Positions 11,801-26,800 are shown, counted from the stretch's first letter. The stretch is 64,000 nucleotides of DNA from Notospermus geniculatus (GCA_002633025.1 NMRB01002527.1:1-64000), one strand, 5' to 3'. Numbers and translations are program-made. The notes: generated by a model not told the origin, from the sequence alone.

Positions 11801-14800
11801 TTGGTACAAAAGATAGATTTCAAAATGTGAAGAAGTAGTTCCCAGTCTTGCTTGTAAATGGGCCTTGTCATCCGTTTTCTTCAAGACTGTCTATTTTCTC
11901 CTTCTCACAGCTGATGAAGCAAGAACTCTCCGACCACAAACCCCAGTTGGAAAAACTGAACAAGACCGGGTCGGCTCTGGCCCGACTTGTCAGCGAAGAT
12001 GAGGCCGGGCAAATCAGTGAGATGATCTCTGGCGATAACACACGCTACCAGAAGATGAAAGAGTTCCTGAAGGACAGGACTAATACAATAGAGGAGGCCC
12101 TCAGCAGCAGTGCCGAGGTATGATTTCTCACTGAAGGGGGAAAAGGGCAGACGTCATGGTTTTGAACCTTTGAGTTTCACCTTGAGAGGTTTAAACAGCA
12201 ACTAGGATGGCATCTTGTGTTTTAGGGAGAGGCCCTTCCTTTCATTTAGAACAGTCAGTTAAGAGTACATGTAAGCTATTCAAATTGTGAATTTTTCTCT
12301 GTTTTCAGTTCTCAGACAAGCTGGAAGTGATGATTGACTCAATGCAATCAACTGCCGATCAAGTCGAGAAGGCAGAACCTGTCTCTGCTCATCCTGACAA
12401 GCTAAGAGATCAACTCATGGACAACAGGGTAAGTTCATCATTGGCTCTGGTTGACATATCTGTTGGAATTGAATCCATGATCAGTCAATTGCAAAAATGG
12501 CAGTTCCTTCCAATGTACTTCAGGCCTGTTGGTATGATTTCTGAATTGTGTCCAAATTTTCACTCTTCTTGGTCTTACATTATTAGTCACTGATCGAGGA
12601 ACTGGACAAACGTCTGGCTGCTCTGGAGGCTGTGAAGGCAGCTGCTGATCAACTGCTCGCTCAGGCCAAGAGTAAGGAAGATGATGAAGAGGCAAGAGGT
12701 AAGATTCAGTACTTCATCTCATACTTGCTACAGACATCACCACGTTTAGAACCTTGTATGTCAAGGTTGTTGGGAATAAATGAAAATGTTTTCAACAAAT
12801 ATTGTTCGGTTCACATGGGTGCAGAACTTTCATTCAAATTTTTCCTTCGAAAACCCACGCATTTCACTGTCCTGTGCAAGTTCATCGTCACATTACCTTT
12901 CTTGTAGCTGTGAAGCGCAAAGTAGACGAACTAATGAAGATGTGGAAGAACCTACGTGCTGCCACCTTACAACGGAACAAGGAACTTGAGGATACACTTG
13001 AGTTGTCCGAACGATTCTGGGACGATGTGAACGGCTTGATGTCCACGCTGAAGGATCTTCAGGAGACACTGTATTCAGCAGACCCACCTGGGGTGGATCC
13101 CGAATCGATCAAGGAGCAGAGAGATGTGTTGGAGGTACGTCACGACTTCGACTCAAAATCAATTTCTTCCATGCAATTTCTTTGTTGATCTGATTTATTC
13201 TTGCCTGTTTGGAAAGAAATTTGCAAGGCTGAACCAGTGCACTGAATTTTACCCTACCTGTCATCATTTCAGGCTGTCAGAGAAGACATCGAGGCCTCCA
13301 AGGCCGATATCGACCAGACCCGAAACGTTGGCGGAGACCTCATGCAACTCTGCGGCGAAGGCGACAAACCAGAAGTCGCAAAGAACATCGATGAACTCGA
13401 CACGAACTTTGACGTCGTGCAAGCCCAATGGTTGGAAAGACAGAAACAGTTGGATGATGCTTTACGAAAGGCGGTGGAGTTCCAGACTGAGCTGATGAGG
13501 ATTCTGATCTGGCTCCAGCAGGCAGAGGAGAAGGTCTCGGGCCTGGGACCAATTGGTGGCGACACTGACCTTGTGAAACAGCAGTTGACAGATTTGAAGG
13601 TATGCAGTTGAAAAAGATTGTTGTTTTGTGAGTTTTCACGACGTCTGCCAGTCTCCTCTGGGTCATTCAGATTGATGTCCGCTTTGTAGAAATTGCTCTT
13701 CTGTGAAGAGAACAGCCTCCACCCATGAGGCAAATGTAGCAGCCCCACGAAATGGTAGACCTATTGTACTACATGTATTCATTTGATTAATTTCAGAATC
13801 TGAGGTTGAAGTTTGACCCCAAACACCTTGACATCGAACATCTGAACCAGAATGCTGGTGAAATCACGAAGGACAGTCCCACAGACCAGGCCAAGTCGAT
13901 TCTCGAACCAGTGGCTGAAATCAACAAACGATGGGACCATCTGATGGAAGGAATTGCTGACAGAAAGGTAAAGATACTTTCAAATTTTATGATGATCATA
14001 TATCCTTACAATAAGTAGATGTTTCACTATACTGGTATTTTCTATTTTCTCCTCCAGCAAAAGTTACAGAATGCTCTCCTCAGTCTTGGCCAGTTCCAAC
14101 ACGCCATGGAGGAACTGCTCTCATGGATGGAACACACCAACGCCGCACTGGACGAGATACAGGAAGTGCACGGTGACCCGAAAGCCATCGAAATCGAACT
14201 ATCAAAACATAAGGTAGGGAGGATCAAACACTTTGTCAATCTTTTGAAAACGACACCAAAGTTTTTGTGCATGGTCAAGTGTTGTCTGTTGTAAGCGATT
14301 TGACTAATGTTGCATTTTGATTCGATGATCAGGCAGTTTTTAGCTCACTGGGGTGAGCTATTACGATGGTGCAGCGTCCGTCGTCGTCCGTCGTCGTCGT
14401 CCGTCGTCGTCGTTGTCCGTTAGCAGGGCACGTTTCGTAACCGCTGGAGCTATTGATCTGAAACTTGGTACATATATACCCCTAGGTCAGATGACCCACG
14501 ACACCAAGTTTCGGTCCGATTCGACTCTCAGTTTGGCCACCAGGTGGCGGAAACCAAAAACACAAAAAGTACAATAACTCCTGAACTAATGACTAGATCA
14601 TCTTCAAATTTTTATCATAGGTGTAGCTAATAAGGATACATAACATATATAACGGGTTTTTGATTTGACCTACTTTTCAAGGTCACAGAGGTCAAAGTTC
14701 GACAAAAGTGACGAACCTGCCACAGTTTGTCATTATTTCACCGAGCAACTTCATATCTTGCATAAACATGCATTGGAGGGGTACCTTAAAAANNNNNNNN

Positions 14801-17800
14801 NNNNNNNNNNNNNNNNNNNNNNNNNNNNNNNNNNNNNNNNNNNNNNNNNNNNNNNNNNNNNNNNNNNNNNNNNNNNNNNNNNNNNNNNNNNNNNNNNNNN
14901 NNNNNNNNNNNNNNNNNNNNNNNNNNNNNNNNNNNNNNNNNNNNNNNNNNNNNNNNNNNNNNNNNNNNNNNNNNNNNNNNNNNNNNNNNNNNNNNNNNNN
15001 NNNNNNNNNNNNNNNNNNNNNNNNNNNNNNNNNNNNNNNNNNNNNNNNNNNNNNNNNNNNNNNNNNNNNNNNNNNNNNNNNNNNNNNNNNNNNNNNNNNN
15101 NNNNNNNNNNNNNNNNNNNNNNNNNNNNNNNNNNNNNNNNNNNNNNNNNNNNNNNNNNNNNNNNNNNNNNNNNNNNNNNNNNNNNNNNNNNNNNNNNNNN
15201 NNNNNNNNNNNNNNNNNNNNNNNNNNNNNNNNNNNNNNNNNNNNNNNNNNNNNNNNNNNNTTGAGTGATTTCTGTTTATGTTTCACATCCTTTCACCTGC
15301 TTATTTCAACAACGAATGCAGACTTCCTCACACTGTACTTGTAACACATTATTTTGCATTCTGTATATTGGCTTTCCCAAATAGCTTTTTTGGTAGTCCT
15401 GGTAGAGCCACGTCTCTTCTGAGGAAAATGTGAAGTTCTTTTTATGAATTTCATTCCAGAATTTGAATGAAGTTTCATCTGACTGATATAACAAATAACT
15501 TTTATTCAAACAATTTTCCATACCGTCGTCCATGTTGAAAAATCTCTTACAAAAGATCGCATCTGCTGATAAGGTATCGTCTGCTCAGTGCTTGGTACCA
15601 AAAAGAGTTTGAGAATTCACATTTTCCTGAGGTGTCTAAGGATTGGCTCACCAAAAGCTTAAGTATTATTTGCCCTGTAAATCTGTGTTTCACGTTGCAC
15701 TTTCCTTTTCTTTGCACAGCGGTTGCGATACGATGTTAACGTCCACAAAGTTAGTTTTTATTCCCTGCAGAAGGCGGCCCCAAAGGTTTTTGCTTCAGTT
15801 TTGCTTTTTTGCACAAGTATCTGTCTGGGGGACTGTCAGTCCTCCACTGGTCCCTGGTGATAAAACTACTTGAGTTCTGTCTTGCACCACCCAATCAGTT
15901 TTCATAAACATTGTCAGGGGAGTGAATTTCACTGTGAAACACGACAAGAAAAACAACTAGGTACTGGCATTTTGTGCCAATTCTGTCTTGCTACTTCCAT
16001 GTGTAAAGGTGCACACACACCGAAACCTGATATCGGTGCGTTTTGTGGCGCACTGCCTACATATACATATACAAGCCATTGACTTCTATATTATCTGCTG
16101 TGAACGGCACAGGAATTAGATTTTGGTGAGCTTGTGGCTTTAGATATTCCAATCTGATGTGTTTTGGAAAACACTTAAATTTTAGCCAGTCTGTAGTAGT
16201 CTCCACAAATTTATCTCCTGACATTGTCTATGACAATCTCAAACTCCTCATCTGCATGTTTCTGTTCGACACTCCATGCACGTAGATCATTAGCATGTTA
16301 TCCCAGGTGCACTCTCAGAAACTCCGTAGTACGCCCAGTGGAGATGGGTGCAGGAAAGTCACTGCACTTCCCAATCATTCATGCACCATTCTTTTTCCCT
16401 GTCCACCGAGCTAATCTGTCTGGTCTATATGATCAGATCTACTTCATCCTTTGCATGTCATTTCCTCATCACCCCACTCTTATTCTTTGTAACCGGAGCA
16501 TTCCCATAGGACTGTGGGCACCAAGGATCAGGATAGGTCCACTGTAAAGTCCGGCAACATCTAACTACGACCCAGTGGAATGCGGAAGTTAGGATAGTTG
16601 AATTTTCTACGGATCCTTAATCACACGCGGCTCTTGAATAACCTGTGCAGAGCGCGAACAATCGGGGAATGACCACAAATGGTCGGCAGGCATGATTAAG
16701 AACGACAAAGCTCTGCAACATTACATGACTTCCGCATTCCATTGGGTCGTAGTTAGATGTTGCCAGACTTTATTCAAGATGGAGCATGCATAATCCTTGC
16801 TTTCTTCTTTTCATCTTCTTCCTCAAAACTCCTATTGGTACTGGTTAGCACCACAGCTCCCAGTTCTTCTTCCTCTAGATTCTGTGATGTTATGATATGG
16901 CATGGACTGCATGCTGTAAAGATAAACCTCGCCACAAATGACATCAATATCTGTAGTGTACTGCATGTCAGCCTGCCATTTTGCAGAACTGGCGGAGATG
17001 GCCCTCATTGTGATCATGTACAGGGTTAAGTGTCCTCCCATTTTGCTTATGCCATGCCAAGCTTTTATTTTGCATCCTCTTGATTTATGTTCAGTATAAT
17101 CATTCAGATCATTCAATATCGTTTGCTGTTTAAATATTTTGAGTCAATTTAACAATTTAATGATTGCTACCTCAGCTGTCGAGGTTAAGGGTAAGTTAGG
17201 TTTAGAATTTGCTGAAAGAGGTTCAGGGTTTTCCTCAGCACCACTGTTTGATTCTCCTGTGCCAGCCAATGTAAATTCTCATCCATCGTTAGATATCTTC
17301 ATCTGTGTCACCACACACACCATGGAATATATGTACCATCCAGCTTTAACCTATCATACCAACATGCTATGAAATATTTTGAGTTCTTTATTCTACGACT
17401 TGACCTGGTTCTGCACATTGCACCCTCCAAGACCATCAGTTTGATAGATGTGTGTAAGGGCCAAATAAAGGCCTCGACTGAGAAAAGCTATTAGTGCGGG
17501 TACCATTCTGTCCTTGGGTATTTGATCCATACGACATTAGTAAATCTAATAAAGACAACATTTTATGTACAGCAGATGTAGACCTGGGCCAACCACACAG
17601 AAAGTCCGACCGTGCTTTTGGTGTCCATCGGCGGTTTAGTTGATGGGAAAATGCGTTATAACTAACTGCCGATAGCTGCTGGTAGCACTATCGGACTTTC
17701 TGTGCGGTTGGCTGTGAAAATCCTTGGATTCTATCTGTCTACTGTCCTGGTATAGGGAAAATTACCACTGTAAGTCTGGGCCTCTTGGTGTCCTGTACAG

Positions 17801-20800
17801 TTTTGAAAGCTCATATGGAAGGCTATCCATACCTCACACGATCACATATATATTAGGTTGCTTCTCTATGTTAGGTACATCTACTTCACTTGGTATCTCC
17901 TGTAAGTGTTAGGGGTAGATGATTCCTCTCACCTTGCTCTCTCTCTCCAACTGTCTACAGAGCACTCCAGTTATCATAAGGCCTACAGTTGGCCTCAAAG
18001 ATATTCCAGTGCGATGCAGTTTGAAATGTTTTGCTTTGGGAACTGGTCCTGTAGGGTACCCCTTCCAATCCGTGGTGTGTTTCTCCAATATCAACAAATC
18101 TGCTGTACACCTCTATACACATGTCTGCTTAGAAATTACCATGACGTGCACTTCTCTTTGTTCGTTCTGAAGAACAGTGATTATTACTTCGAATTTTATT
18201 GAGAATACTTGTAAAGTCCACGCAATACTGATACAAAACAGCAAACGTGCCCAATATTTGCATCAATATGAAGAGATGACACTGAATAAACCCAGGCTTC
18301 AGGATAGTAAAAGAACTCTTCACAATGAACAATTTCACTATACATATATAATGCAGCAATACACATCCCACTCATCTTTGTAACATAACAAAAGCAGGTA
18401 GTCAATTTCTTGATGATTAGGCCTACATGAAAATTCCAGTTCAACCTCGGTGGTAGACAGGATAGCTGGCAGATTTTACTAACATCTGAAATGAACTTGG
18501 TATTTTGTTGTCTTATTTTGTACACTTTACGATGAAGGAAGAGTGAACTGAAAGTTATTTGTACATTTCCAGATTCTCCAAAATGACGTCCAATCTCACC
18601 AATCAAGCGTCGCGGTCGTCAGCGAAGCAGCCCGAGACGTCATCTCCGGCGAAGGAGGCGCTGAGGCCGTCACGACACGCCAGAAACTCGACCGCATGAA
18701 CATCCTCTGGGAAGACATCCTGTCCAAACTCCGTGATAAGCAGCTACAGCTGGAGGGTGCCCTGAGAGAGGCCAAGACATTCCACGGCGAGCTACAGGAT
18801 CTTCTTCACCGTCTGGGCGAGATCGATGCTGTGCTTGTCACATCAAAACCATATGGAGGTTTGCCAGACACAGCCAAGGACCAGCTCACTCGATTCATGG
18901 TGAGTTTCTGTTGCAATGTACCAACCTAATGCTTCTAAATAGCATGAAAAAGTTGGATGCGAGTCGTAGTCACAAGTGTCTGATACAAACTTAAGCGTAA
19001 GCCTAAAAAACTTGACATTTTTCAGGACATGTATGTTGAGTTGGACGCCCTCGAACCCAAAGTCAGTGAAATATTGAAGGCTGGTGAGGAGTTGATGGAG
19101 AAGACACCTGATACAGCGGTCAGCGCTCTAGCCCTCGGGCTGCAGACACTCAAGACAAGATGGGAGAACATCAGGTCTCGAGCCAAGGAAAGGAAGGTAG
19201 GCCTAAGTCAAATTGATATTACCATAAAACACTTTGAAATTGCCTCCATGTTCATTTAGAAATTGCTTCATGTACGGTGTACAGCTATAGACATCCATTT
19301 ACGCATTTTGGTCTTTTTGCAGCTCAAACTTGAAGATGCAGAACATCTCGCGACGAAATTCCATGATGATCTCAACTCATTCATCACGTGGTTGACCACC
19401 ATGGAGCGAATGTTTGCCCAGATGACGCCAGTCAGTCGTGTACTAGACTTGGTTACAGAACAGATCGAGGCACACAAGGTATGACTGCTTTCGGTTTTGG
19501 AGGGCTGAAATCGGCCCTGATCCATCCGTTTCTTCTCATTACCCTGAAAAGCAACGAAGCAACGCTTGATTGATCTGAATTTCCCTTTCAGATGCTACAA
19601 AAGGAGATCAGTTCTCACCGCGAGACAATGACCAGCCTCGAAAAGACTGGCACACATCTGAAGTACTTCAGCCAGAAACAAGACGTCATTCTCATCAAGA
19701 ATCTGCTCGTCAGCACCCACCATCGCTGGGAGAAGATCGTGTCGAAATCGGCTGATCGCACCAAACAGCTTGACCATGGATACAAGGAGGCCAAGAAGGT
19801 ATGGGTTTATGTTCCTGCGATGAAAAGGTTTCCATGAGCAGTTGGGATCAATGCTTGAGATCATTTCTGATGACATTCTTAAAAAAGATTGGAAAGCTCT
19901 GTAAGAGCACCTTTTGTTGGTGCCATCATTTGCCATATTGATGTAGATGCATGTCTAAACTGTCTAAACATCATCTTGTGCAGTTCAACGATGCCTGGCA
20001 AGAGCTCATGGATTGGTTGGATGAGGGAGAACGCCAACTCGACGACAGCCACACCGTCGGCAACGACCCAGAGAAGATCAAACAGCAGATTACCCGGCAC
20101 AAGGAATTCCAGCGTGCTCTCGGCGCCAAGCAGCCACTCTACGATGGCACTCGTAGGTTTGCTCGTCACTTGAAGGATAAGTCGCCGAAAGATGACCACC
20201 TAGTTTTGAATCAGATGCTTGTGGACTTGAAAGCAAAGTGGAATTCTGTTTGTAACAAGTCTGTGGACAGGTAGGCACCAACTGATGTTACATCCATCTG
20301 AAATTAGTTGTAGGAACAAGTGGATTTTTCTCCAGGTTTAAGGTGAGGAGCATTGGCTGTTGGCAGTTATGTGGATATTACCTAACTTATGATATTCTTT
20401 CTCCTTCAGACAAAGGAACCTTGAAGAAGCCTTACTCTTCTCTGGTCAGTTCAACGATGCCCTCGGAGCCCTGTTGGACTGGTTGTACAAGGTCGAACCA
20501 TCACTCGCAGAGGACATTCTCGTCAATGGTGACCTTGACTCTGTCCAGATGTTCCAGGAAGAACATAACGTAAGTCAGTGCAAGGATTCGGCAGAGTTGA
20601 TGTCGTCTGTTTTCATGTTCATTTCCTCCACTATTGATCTCTAAAACCTTTGTTTTGAATTGTGTACATTTCTATTTTTCCGTATATTTCAGAACTTCAT
20701 AAAGGAGCTGAAGAAGCGCAGCAAGAGCGTTGCATTCGTGCAGAAGTCCTCCAAGGATTTGATCAGCAAGTCGGACGAGGATACATCCGAGCTCTCGTCA

Positions 20801-23800
20801 CAAATATTCGACCTGACCAACAAGTGGGACAGGGTCAACAAACTGAGTCAGGCCAAGCTGGCCAGGATTGAAGAGGCAATGGTTCAGGTAAGCAGACGTA
20901 CTGTTTGATGGGTCTTAATTTGGAGATTCTGAGGTTTGTGGTGTCGATTCTCCTTCACACAATCTGTCAATTCAGAGTTTATTACCCCGTCCGCTCCTGA
21001 TAAGATATGATTCAGTTCGTTACTAACCGAACATCTTTTCTTTCACAGGCAAGTCAGTTCCACCAGAAGACACACGCAGTGATGGACTCCCTTGCAGAGG
21101 CTGAGAGACACCTGCGTACACAGGGACCACTACCTGATGATGAACCAGCTCTCCTCAAACAGATCGATGAGCACAAGGTAAAATATTGGTCTCGGTCATC
21201 GTTTCGAAGCAACCATCCGCCATCTAGTTTTCGACTGAAACTTCACGCATGCTCAGTTTGATAAGGGAATTTCATCTCGTGGAAAACCTGACTTTTCTTC
21301 CTATTTCAGAACTTCCATGAGGAGCTGGAGAGCCACGAGGGAGACCTGAAGGAGGCCATCAGCCTCGGCCATGAGATCCTCAAACACTGCCATCCAGATG
21401 CAGTACCCACGGTCAAACAATTCATCGCAACCATGCAGTCCCGCTGGGATGAGGCATGTATAAACAGTTTTATTCTTGCAAAACCTGCAGTGGTTACTGA
21501 ATACCAGGCACCTTTTCAGATTGACTGGCATTGCTGGGACTTCTTGCTCTACCCATTTCCTGTCAAAATTTGCCTTTACCAAGTTTTCTACTGACCTGTA
21601 TTATTCTTTCAGGTGACAGCGTGGTCCAAACAACGTGACCAACGACTGAAGGAAGGCCTTGAACTGATGCGAAGCAATGAGGCAATGTTGAACGAACTCA
21701 TGAGCTGGCTGATCGGTGCCGAGGCCACTCTGACTGCAATGGAGAGTGAACCGCTTCCGAATGAGATCCCAGCCATTGAAATGCTGCTGAAAGATCACCA
21801 GGTAACGTTTGGTTCATGGGTAGTTCTTCACTCTGCTGAAAGCTCGTCACCTAAACTTAGGCTCGGTCTAATACTTTGTACGTTGACTTGTTGCAGGAGT
21901 TCGAAGGCGAGATGACAAAACGACAACCTGACTACGACAAAATCATCAAAAGTAACAAGAAACACCACACAGAGCCACCAGGCCAAGACAAAGGTCCTGC
22001 CACGTCAAGGTACCTGCCAAGGAGCAGGCTCGGATCAGCGTATGTGTTGCCTATTCATTATTTAATTGCCTGAACAACATCTTGGTTTCCCAAAATGTCT
22101 CCCAAATCATCACCTTGGAGTTTTCAGGTGCATGTGCACACAGTATAGTGTACATACATGTATTGTGAAGCATTGGAAGCACATTTCAGCAGATTTGACA
22201 TGTTTGAATAGAGATTTCACCTTCTAGAGATTTGAATGAGCATTTTTTCTGACTTCTAGGAGAAAGGACAAGAAGACTCCTGAGCCACGGTTCAAGAACC
22301 AGCGTGTCACTGGACTATTCAACACTTGGCGACATGTGTGGCTCATGGCAATGGAACGCAGACAGAAACTACAAGACGCCATCGACCATCAAAACGAGGT
22401 AAGGCGAACAGACGTCTGCTTTCTGTTTATGTTACGACCAATGGTGAAAGGAACAGTTTCAGGTCTGAAACTATGGTTTGTGATTCAGTACCTTTTTCTG
22501 GCCCTCTCAAGCATTGAATCACGTATTACCATGCATGGTGTTGGCTGGAACGCATACGTTTGTTTTCAACACAAGGTTCCTGGTTTGGGTACTCAAACAG
22601 CTAATTGCTGATGCAGTGCTATGGTTGCGGGCTTTATTGCCTTGAGCGGAGACCCTCCCATACTGCTGACATTGGTAATGGTTGTTTGTATCCAGTCCGG
22701 TGGTGAGTCACCTGGTGTTGGATTCAGGAACTAACCTCTCCTATTCATCGTATCCATGACATAGGCCCAGGCCTACATGACGTTGCGCGTTTTGCCCACC
22801 AGCTTTCTTCAGCAAAGCAATGAATTTTGCCCACCACCTTTGTGTCATTACGGCGACGTCAGCAATGGCGGACACTGTCGGAGTTACGTCATGGATACGA
22901 TGAATACTAATGTCTTGTGATTGCTTAATTCACCCGAGACTATCACACGAAAACATCGTTAATTTGCATGTTTTCGTGTGATAGTCTCGGATGATGGTTC
23001 ATAGGTTCTTCATAGCTAACCACCACTGTTTTTCATGTAGTTCTCAGAAGCAACTCATGTACGTAACTGTCTGTCTCGGTGCAGGAAGCAACATACACGT
23101 GCGCGCATATGCATGCATATGACTCATTTTGGCACGAAGTTTCAGCGGTTTTCCTTCAAGATTTCATCTATTCACTTACGTGAAAGAAAACTGAGGAGGA
23201 AAATAGCTGTGTTCATTATTAGCTCTACATAATGTGTTACTCCTTTCATGTGTTGCTCCTCTCATATTCTCCACATGGTCTTTCTTTATCTTGAAGGACA
23301 CGTTTGACTATTTCGATTACCCGCTAAGGCATGGATACTGCCCTATCCATGCCGCACCTTTCTTTCACCAGGTTTGTAGCAGATTGACTTACTAATGTCT
23401 AAGTGTACGTCTCCAGTCCAGGAAAGTATCTCAAGCCCCCCCCCCCCTTAGACAAGGTGCCGTACTGCAATGAGAAACTGACGATCTGTGGCTCGGCCAT
23501 AGGCCTAAACACCGTGTACTCTTCTTATAATGGGGGAAATTCATTATGTATTGCAGGAAGAAGCCGGGGAAGCCTATTTGTATAATCAGCTATTGTTAGC
23601 TTCCCTAGAACATGACAAATTGGTATGATTGGGAATTACATGTAAACCCTTCCCTTATCGACGGTGACTGGGGCTGATGTACCCACAAGCCCATGTAAAT
23701 TTCATCCCCGCTTAAGCCACTTCTACTGAATTATCTGACAACCTTGCGATACCCATCCTGGATTTTCATCGTTGTGTGTTTTATTCCTTGTACAATGCAT

Positions 23801-26800
23801 TTATCCAGCATTGTATAGATATGCTGTTGTGGATTCATCATGCTATGCTTGTGTACATTGGGTGACTTCACATTTGATCCAGTGTAATAATAGAGTGTTT
23901 CGTACACATGATTTCAAAGTTGGTGATAAGACCAGTGTTTACTGTACAGTGCGTGACATACAGTAAATACCATTCCTAAAAACCATGCAGCTTTGAAACT
24001 GTGCATGAATACGCTGGATGTTCAAAACTTAGAAGTCATTCTTTGATATTTTTGCAAATACATGTAGAAGCATTTCACTAAATCTCTTCAGATTGCACTT
24101 CAGAAATCTAATGAGTGAGGTCAAGTTTTAGTGTTACATTTAGGTTTCAGTGTTAGCATCAACACTTTCTCCTGTGACTCGAGTGATAGAAATGACAACT
24201 CTTCAGTTTCAAACTTGACGAATGCTGCCTTTGTTCTTAAAACCTCGTAAAAGTTGACGACAGAATACACTGAGACTTTACCTCCTTCATAATGAGCCTT
24301 TACACTGACGACTCAAATAAAGTTGTTATTTGCTTAATGTATTTCTATTTATGTGTCAATATCACTTTTATGGTTGAGAAAAAAATGTCAAAATATGTTC
24401 TGAGTTATTTGTGATACTTTGCTAACGCTTTGTGATACCAGTCGTCTGAGGCAGGTGTCTAGTCATAGACGACCAAGTCTAAACTACACATCATCGGAAT
24501 GCAACACTTTGAATTCCAAGCTAACATGTCACATTTCAATCTCTCCCTCACTCCTACCCCCTCAGGATTACTTTTGGAACACACCTTATCGGTCAACAAT
24601 GGTGGGTACCGTACCACTATCACATCACAACAATGCATGCTCATTCTTTACAAAACTACTGTAAAGCAGGTAAATTTCGTGTGCAGGAAATTTTCGTGAA
24701 TTTCACGAGAGTGTATGAGTCGCGAATATAAATACACGCAAGTGATAAATATGGTCCGTGAAAAAAAATGAAAAAATGGCAGAGACTCGCGAAAATATGT
24801 CTATAATTCTTGATTTGCGAAAATTTCCTGCCGCGAAATTACCTTGCTTTACAGTATTTTTCAGGTAACATTATTTGCATTTTTAGCAATTTCTCTAGAA
24901 TTTTCAGATTTGAACATAAAATTTCTTTCTGTCTTTGGTTTTATTTCATCATTTGTTACCGGTATATTCGATATGGGATGAAATTCCTCAGTTTTCAGCC
25001 GTAGGAATGTGTTTCATTCATTCTGTAAGCTTTTCAGATTTATCATCTAAGATTTTAGTAAAATCAGTTCGTAAAAACTTTGCCCCATCATCAATATATT
25101 TCAGCCTTTATCAAATACATGTATACCACCGGTACTTGATCCCAAAGCAGAACGGGTAAGATGTCCGTGAGGTGGAAAAGTTAACATTTTGGGCATGATT
25201 GATTTCGATGTCTTAATACCTACCGTAACATTTATGAGAACTTCTGTTGGTGAATGGATTGATGTTTAAACACACTCATAATGATGTTGTATCTACATGT
25301 ACATGTAAAAGTTCTGGGCTTCTTGGAAGTTGCTTTTGCTCAGTTTGTAGAGTACAATGGTTATTGAAGACCAAAGCTAGTACCAGACATAACAATCCCT
25401 ATTTTGTGTGATGGGTGAATTGGGAATTTGTCCTGTCCATAATCTCAAGATGTGACTTTCTCATAACCAGGGATATTAATAACAATTGGGATATTAACAA
25501 AATATGACTGATGGTGAAAAGTGAAAAAAACACCTGTCTCTAAGCATTTTCTTTGGCCATTTCTGTAACAGAATTGAAAATGAAAGAGGCTGAAATCTAT
25601 TATCTTCCTTCCTCTGTAACATTTTCTCATGAATAAGTTTTCCTCTCAAATACCATTTAAACTCAGTTCCATTATTTGCCACCTCTGATTTTAGCATCAA
25701 CTCTGTTCGTCTTTTATAGCAAAACATTTCACCTGTATTCTAAGAGAACTTTCTCGTTCAAGTTTTTGTTGGACTTTTGGTAGACCAGATTTCAATATGT
25801 CAATCCTCTTGCTCTGGCTGTGGTCAAAAAAATTCGTCAATTCCAGTCACAAAGCAATCATGGCTGATAGAACTGCTAACTTAGGTGCCAGAGTGGTTCT
25901 CTGTGGGCAATTCATCTGTAGAAAAATTTGGGCAGCCATTTGTGTCATTGGTCTTTGTGTAATTATACTCCTTCTCTCCTCCAGCTCGAGCGCATGAAGA
26001 ATTTCGATTTCGACGAGTGGCGCCGACGCTATATGAATTGGATGAACCACAACAAGTCTCGTGTAATGGACTTCTTCCGCAAGCAGGATCGCGATCACGA
26101 TGGGAAGATCACACGAGAAGAGNGGGGGGGGGGGGGGGGGGCTTGTAGGGTCAAGAGAATATGTCATTTTCTCTTGAACTAGACATCATTGGCAATAGGA
26201 GCAGTCAGCCATGCATATTGCCAACAGATGGCAGCAAAGTTCTAGTGGACCAATGTACAGGAAAATCTACGTGATTGCTGCTCAATCAATAATGACTGCA
26301 TCCGCTGTATGCATTGAATATTGGGGCGTAGTGACACCTATTGGTCAACTCGTTGACAGTTCCTAATGGCACAATGCATTTTATAGATTTGGCAAATTTC
26401 TGAAATTTAATGCGCAGTATTTTACTGATAATGCGAACTAACAGTGCTTGTGTACCAGTAGGTAGATTATACATGCTTCCTGCTTGTTGATTAACCCTTT
26501 CTCTCCGATGTTCTGTTCAGGCGCTCGACATGATGGGATTAGATTGAGAAGTAAGGCTTGCTATTAACTGCATCCTCGATATTAGATCATATTTCATTGT
26601 TGTGGGTGTAGTATCTCTGTACATAGCATAGTGCATAATCGGCCATTTTGTTTTCCTATCGTACACGTAACTGATTATTTTATTTAAGTACAGAAGACTT
26701 GGACACTTTTCAAAGCATAGAGATGGTTCTTACAATACTTGAGCAAAATTGTCAAAAGTTCACGCTTATGTGATCCATTGGCATTGACCACTTCGCTGTG

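Larger units (their letters stand above)
14214..18572 (+). other. intron 22 of spectraplakin, with assembly gap
   Basis: 4.4 kb intron with a dispersed repeat (14341-14792), a 468-base run of N (14793-15260), a TA-type MITE (16547-16770) and a foldback (17587-17713). The flanking exons join in phase 0 and restore a complete spectrin repeat, so no exon need be missing in the gap. Confidence 0.7.
22399..25984 (+). other. intron 34 of spectraplakin
   Basis: 3.6 kb with three inverted-repeat structures (22741-22906, 22934-22990, 24658-24856) and a C-run (23437-23449). No exon recognised. Confidence 0.6.

Noticed and set aside
14665-15286. Long open frames across the N run
   Set aside because: They are made of unknown bases.
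23437-23449. C-run considered as a structured or regulatory tract
   Set aside because: Homopolymer runs of G/C recur beside gaps and Ns here, so sequencing artefact is as likely.
26521-26548. Reading gcgctcgacatgatgggattagattga after an AG, as an alternative terminal exon
   Set aside because: Would end the protein eight codons after the EF loop; no conservation argument and no polyadenylation signal.
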